DNA from: Collybiopsis luxurians FD-317 M1
Lineage: Eukaryota; Basidiomycota; Agaricomycetes; Agaricales; Omphalotaceae
DNA: 64,000 bases
Reading direction: 5' to 3'
NCBI GenBank assembly: GCA_000827265.1
Contig: KN834749.1
Location: 1,725,500 to 1,789,499 of the forward strand
Below are positions 59,976 through 64,000 of this stretch, piece by piece. The notes beneath the pieces were generated by a model, which worked only from the letters and a program-made list of their open reading frames with translations, searched no databases and was not told where the DNA came from. The stretch's first letter is position 1, and the number at the start of each line of letters is the position of its first letter. Made by a program: the position numbers and the translations under genes.

Positions 59976-61797
59976 CTACTCACGGCAACATGAATTCTCT
60001 TGCGGATTACACTCTCTGTCTTCAGGACATACAATCAAACATGAGGTACTTTCGGAAGTCTATGAAGAGCGGTTGAGCAAGAAATATTGTGCGTAAATGA
60101 ACCAAGAGGACAAATACCATAAGTTGATCCTCAGGTTCGTGTGTTCTCGGATACTCGGGTTGAATGGTGCTAGAGTGAATACCATGACGATGAAGAGTCT
60201 CCCTAATCTTTGCAGCGACAGGCATGAAATCGTGTTTTCTGGATGCCATGACGTGTACACTGGCAACGTTTTTATTTTCGGAAAGCTGCCAGATATGGAG
60301 ATCGTGTAATGAAAGTACGCCCTCGACGGCGAGGATTGACGACCGTACTTCATCCAATGAGATTGTAGACGGTACACCTTGTAATAAGATGAAAGATGCA
60401 CTGCGAACTAGCGGAAATTAAATGGGTGAGGTACAGGAAAAGAACGCGCGAAACACGAGTCACCTAAAGGTAGGGCTGATGAAAAGATAATCACGGTGAT
60501 AACCAAACTGATAATTGGGTCAAAGTAGTATTTGAATCCCCAGGAGGTAAGCCAAATAACGAGACCGGTTGCAATCACTCCGACATTGCCCAATGCGTCG
60601 CCAAGAACGTGCAAGAGCAAGGCACGCATATTCATAGATCCGGCATGAGAATGCCCATGCAAATGGGGCTGCTGAGGTGCCGAACGTTCATGTGTGGATA
60701 AAAGTGAAGTTGTCTCGGTAGGGGTAATTGCGTCATACGGTCCGTCAGCTACAGCATCATTCGAAGCGGGCTTTGCTATTTGCGAAGATTGTGAATGTTC
60801 CAAAGATAGGCGAGATGAACTGAAGTGTCTATGATGAGATGGAGATGGGGAACGGGCAGACGCTAACTCTTGAGCTGTATGAACTAGAGAAGCGCGAGTA
60901 GCTGCAGGATGACCATAGAGAGAAGAAAATGATTCGGATCTGGCTCGAGGTGCGTGGCTTCGGATACGCTGGGGGGCAGATCGCTGAGACGGATTTTTTC
61001 CTGAAGCCAAAGGAGGGTTTGCAGATGGCGGAGATTCATGCGAATGAGAATGGCCATGCTCTGCGAGACGAAAACGGGCATGAATAGAGAATCGACTATG
61101 ATTGATTGAGTCTTGCACGCACCATGGAAAAGGAATAAACCGACAATGTTCGAAGCAAGACCCAAAGATCCAACGATGACCACCAATCGCGGGTTCGAAA
61201 TTTCTGCAAGATTTGAGTTACTAACAATGATGACGATAATGTGGATACTTACCTGGGGTACTGAAGAAGCGTTCCAGGGCTTCCAAGAAGATAGAGAAAC
61301 ATAACGCAAGGAGGAAAACTCCGTTGATCAATGCTGAAACAATTTCTGCTCTATGCCAGCCGTACGAGTAACGGGAATCCGCCGCATTTTCCACTGTAAG
61401 CTTCAAGATAGAGTGAGTAATGATTCTGATTTGGCCGTGGTGCTTCGGGGTCACTTTCCTCTTCACCAGAGGTTCCGATGGAACCATGTCACCGTATAGC
61501 CCTTCCATATTAGGGTAGCAAGGAGGCATTCGGGTTCCAGGTGAATCGGAAGAGCCCCCGAAGAGGGACTGACCTTTATCGCGTATAGCGCTACTACCAA
61601 GCTCATTACATCACTACAGGACCATTTAGGAAATGGCCAAAAAGGACAAAATTTTTGAGACCGTACTTGAGCATATGGAAAGAATCTGCGACCAATGCTA
61701 GGCTGCCCACGGCGTATCCGACGATAAGTTCGACGAAGAAGAAAAGAACGTCGATGACCAGGAGGATCTTTATTCTGCTTGCGCGCGAAATCGCCAT
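59976..61797 (-). CDS. ZRC1: Cation diffusion facilitator, vacuolar zinc transporter (ZRC1/COT1-like)
   Basis: A proton-coupled zinc exporter into vacuole or secretory lumen. Start at 61797: MAISRASRIKILLVIDVLFF. TM2 carries ADSFHML/YD across an intron, giving the HxxxD half-site. ADSRYSYGWHRAEIVSALIN and GVFLLALCFSIFLEALERFF follow. A His-rich loop begins EHGHSHSHE and continues as a long Ser/His cytosolic loop with HLHGHSHAG. TM5 has HVLGDALGNVGV, the second HxxxD. The C-terminal domain has VEGVLSLHDLHIWQLSENKN. The last exon TSESTSCLIVCPEDRECNPQ ends ENSCCRE (stop 59976) and is joined by GTATTT..TTCATAG; this Cys-rich tail is typical of the subgroup. HxxxD at both sites predicts zinc selectivity. 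Confidence 0.93.
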
Positions 61798-62011
61798 CTG
61801 GATTTGGGCAGACAGTGAGCGACTGTCGAAGATCAGAGTAAGTTTGCCTGGCTAGCCTGCCTTGTCGTTCACGAAGAATAGGTCGTTCGTGAGTAGAAGA
61901 GAGAGACACTGTATTAGTAGTCCATTAGCGCCCAATATTTACATTTGTTTACCTAAAGGCCTTTTCAATTTTTCTTGTCTCCTTCTCATCAACGACATTC
62001 AGCTCGACGCT

Positions 62012-63363
62012 ATGGCCGCTCCTTCAATGGCTGCCGCTCTTGCGGCCTCGCTCCCTGCTGCTCCAGCTGCTCCCACTCCTGCAGCACCCACATATGAAGC
62101 CCTTCCTCCCTCAATGGCAACCCTTATAGATGTCGAAGCTGAAATCCCTTTACAATGTGTCCAACTCGATGGACTGGTCTGCAAACGACTTTTTTTCTAT
62201 TCATATTTCATTCCTTATGTTTTACTAGGTTGTATCTAAAATTCTCAAACACTCATGCGACAGCACTTCTTCATCTCCCTTCGGTCTTCTTCTTGGTATC
62301 GATCTGGACGGTTATCTAGAAGTTTCCAACTCCTTCGCACTTCCTCATCGCTCTGGAGATGACGACGACAAATCTGCAAAATCTGTAGGTGTGTACAGCG
62401 CTCCACGAGTAATGCCAAGTTGTAACAAGATCATGGCTAGCTCGGTACCAAGCATCCATGCTGCGGTCTCTGAAAGAAGTACAAGGAGATGACAACATAG
62501 TTGGCTTTTACCAGGCTTCGACGCTCGGGGCCTTCTTTAACCAAAATTTGATTGATCTTCAAGCGATCCATCAAGAAAAACTTCGCCATGGGGGTATAGT
62601 TGTCGTACACGGTATGTATGGATAGTGGAATCTTTCTTTTTTACTCTTCCGCTTGAGCTCAAATGGCATTCGATAGATGTCTCTCAAACAGCGCGAGGAA
62701 ATGCTTCATTCCGCGCGTTTCGCTTGACACCTGCCTTTCTGGATGCTTATAAAAAATCGAGCTTTAGCACCACAAGGTCAGTCCCCTCTCTCTCTCTCTC
62801 TCTACCCCGCGATGGAAGGCACTTAGAGAGGCAAACGTAGCTTGGCAAACCATCAGCTCACGTTTTCTTCCATTTTGGAAGAGCTTCCGTTAAGAGTCCA
62901 TACGAATCCACTCCTAAGCGTGTTCCTTGGAGAACTAAGCAGTGCTTCGCCTGAAGCTACTCTTCATTCGGCTCCCACTTCTGCACTTCCGCCATCATTC
63001 TCGGTCCTCGATCTCAATTCAGGAGGACTTACCAAAAATCTAGAGCATATTGTGGATGCTCTAGATACGTATCGGAATGAAGAAGGCAACCTTGCATATC
63101 TCTCCCGCCAAATTGCTCGTGAGAGGGCGAAAGCGGACAATTATGTGTCGAAACGTAAGGAGGAGAATGCGGCAAGGGTTGCGCAAGGATTGGCTCCGTT
63201 GCCAGAGGAGGATGTGACGCGTTTGTTTAAAATACCACCCGAACCGAGCCGGTTAGAGAGCATGTTGATGCTGGGACAGGTAGATGCTTACGCAAAGAGT
63301 TTGGCAGAGACAACAAGCACAGGTCTTGTAAAAATGTATGCGGCTACAGCGGGCTCAGTGTAG
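62012..63363 (+). CDS. Translation initiation factor eIF3 subunit h
   Basis: An MPN-domain subunit of eIF3. ATG 62012 starts MAAPSMAAALAASLPAAP, an Ala/Pro-rich leader, then ATLIDVEAEIPLQCVQLDGL. After an intron: VVSKILKHSCDSTSSSPFGL and LLGIDLDGYLEVSNSFALPH (MPN core). Then RYQASMLRSLKEVQGDDNIV, GFYQASTLGAFFNQNLIDLQ, DVSQTARGNASFRAFRLTPA, LANHQLTFSSILEELPLRVH and a helical C-terminus with LGQVDAYAKSLAETTSTGLV (stop 63363). The VQGDDNxVGxYQAS block and the absence of a JAMM metal motif fit eIF3h. One intron (about 62777-62842) carries a CT microsatellite. Divergent from ZRC1, 214 bp between starts. Confidence 0.93.
62786..62803. repeat. (CT)9 microsatellite in an eIF3h intron
   Basis: Eighteen bases of pure CT dinucleotides lie just after the intron donor, so they act as an early pyrimidine tract in the RNA. 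Length is likely variable between strains. Confidence 0.85.
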
Positions 63364-63513
63364 GTGCTATCATGATAATTTTATATTGCCTTGTGCGGAA
63401 CATGAGTGTATGCATTTTTTTTTTTTCTTTTTAAATGAAAACCCATGCGGGAAACACACACCGCCGGTTGTTACATAAGATCCTATTTAGAGAGTTTTTT
63501 TGACAGTTGATGG

Positions 63514-63520
63514 TATAAAA
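63514..63520 (+). promoter_or_regulatory. TATA box of the terminal secreted-protein gene
   Basis: TATAAAA lies 92 bp before ATG 63606, followed by a CT-rich leader with CCATCCTCATC. The element is consistent with an inducible or highly expressed gene. Confidence 0.6.
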
Positions 63521-63605
63521 CGTCCTTGTCTCTCTTTCAACCATCCTCATCTTGGACACAACTCCCTCTCCTTTCTTCCCTCATTCCCTGCGACCGTTTT
63601 GAATA

Positions 63606-64000
63606 ATGTCTTTCACAAAGTCATTCATTGTCCTGCTCTCCGCGTTTTCCTGTGTCCAAGTCCTTGCCACCCCTCATGCCGTTCGCAATGTTCATCATCA
63701 TAGGGCAGTCGCTGCTCGTGTAGCCCAGCCAGCACCTGTTTCAGATTTTGTTCCCCTTGTCCTTCCAAAGAAACGCGACCTTTCTAGGCGCTCTCTCACT
63801 AGACGTTGTAAAGCGAGACCTGCTCCTACGGCCAATAGCACGTCTATCGCCACTTCTTCTACGTCTTCTCATTCAGCTGCATCATCTCCAAATGCACCTG
63901 TAAATGTTGGCTCAAATCCAGCTAGCATTTCTAGTGATTCTTCCAAGGACAAACCCTCTCCCACGCCTTCGTCTTCTTCCGTTGACACTCCCAAACCGAC
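63606..64000 (+). CDS. Secreted Ser/Thr-rich protein, N-terminal part (partial)
   Basis: The gene runs off the window. ATG 63606 begins MSFTKSFIVLLSAFSCVQVL followed by ATPHAV, a clear signal peptide with a likely cut after VLA. A basic His-rich segment (NVHHHRAVAARVAQP) comes next. Two dibasic clusters (LPKKRDL, SRRSLTRRC) may be Kex2 processing sites. A Ser/Thr/Pro-rich stretch follows that is typical of O-glycosylated linkers. The arrangement resembles the leaders of Agaricomycete expansin/RlpA-like double-psi-barrel proteins or wall-acting glycoside hydrolases, in which the folded domain follows the linker. That domain is not in the window, so the family is a guess. Confidence 0.7.
   Translation, partial: MSFTKSFIVLLSAFSCVQVLATPHAVRNVHHHRAVAARVAQPAPVSDFVPLVLPKKRDLSRRSLTRRCKARPAPTANSTSIATSSTSSHSAASSPNAPVNVGSNPASISSDSSKDKPSPTPSSSSVDTPKP

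Overview
The window is nuclear DNA of a filamentous basidiomycete, most likely an Agaricomycete. Genes are dense, on both strands, and broken by many short introns, mostly about 48-60 nt with GT-AG ends. Several genes point the same way: a long cell-wall alpha-1,3-glucan synthase, a GMC oxidoreductase, an eisosome protein, a MED5-type Mediator subunit and an accessory subunit of respiratory complex I. Almost every gene is single-copy housekeeping. I saw no transposon, CRISPR array, viral insert or tRNA. Gene ends below are start-to-stop coding spans that include introns. Splice sites were chosen by eye from reading frame and family resemblance.

Layout. 0-5 kb: C-terminal end of a GMC oxidoreductase, a TFIIIC tau55/Tfc7-like histidine phosphatase, a MEMO-family protein (-) and ribosomal protein eL32 (-). 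5-13.5 kb: a PAS-kinase-like Ser/Thr kinase, translation elongation factor 1-alpha with a 5-nt microexon, a dienelactone hydrolase (-), a membrane-linked GNAT acetyltransferase, and Elongator subunit ELP5, whose ATG lies 2 nt after the GNAT stop. 13.6-20 kb: a Ser/Pro-rich protein of unknown function (-), mitochondrial aspartate aminotransferase (-) and cytosolic aspartyl-tRNA synthetase. 20.6-32 kb: a small single-pass membrane protein, the SSH4-like SPRY/PPxY Rsp5 adaptor (-), the AMPK gamma subunit SNF4, a methyltransferase, the PX-SNARE VAM7, an MTM1/SLC25A39-like mitochondrial carrier (-) and eisosome PIL1/LSP1. 32-35 kb: two divergent genes that I do not recognise, but which share an undescribed domain and two intron positions. 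35.7-48 kb: splicing factor SPF30, RIO2 kinase, histone acetyltransferase NAA40/NatD and the alpha-1,3-glucan synthase. 48.3-64 kb: complex I ESSS/NDUFB11, glycine cleavage H protein (-), mitochondrial EF-Tu (-), PEX14, a GRIP-domain golgin (-), Mediator MED5, a vacuolar-type zinc transporter (-), eIF3h and the start of a secreted protein.

The genes do not form a pathway cluster. They fall mostly into translation, transcription and RNA (tau55, eL32, TEF1, ELP5, AspRS, SPF30, RIO2, EF-Tu, MED5, eIF3h), mitochondria (AAT, MTM1, NDUFB11, GCSH, EF-Tu) and endomembrane, peroxisome and wall functions (SSH4, VAM7, PIL1, PEX14, golgin, AGS). Many sit head-to-head with 77-215 bp between start codons, so shared promoters are likely.

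The most notable observations are the divergent paralogue pair of unknown function, four inferred GC-AG introns, the tef1 microexon, the GNAT/ELP5 near-overlap, and a double palindrome just upstream of the complex I gene. No clearly new multi-gene system was recognised.
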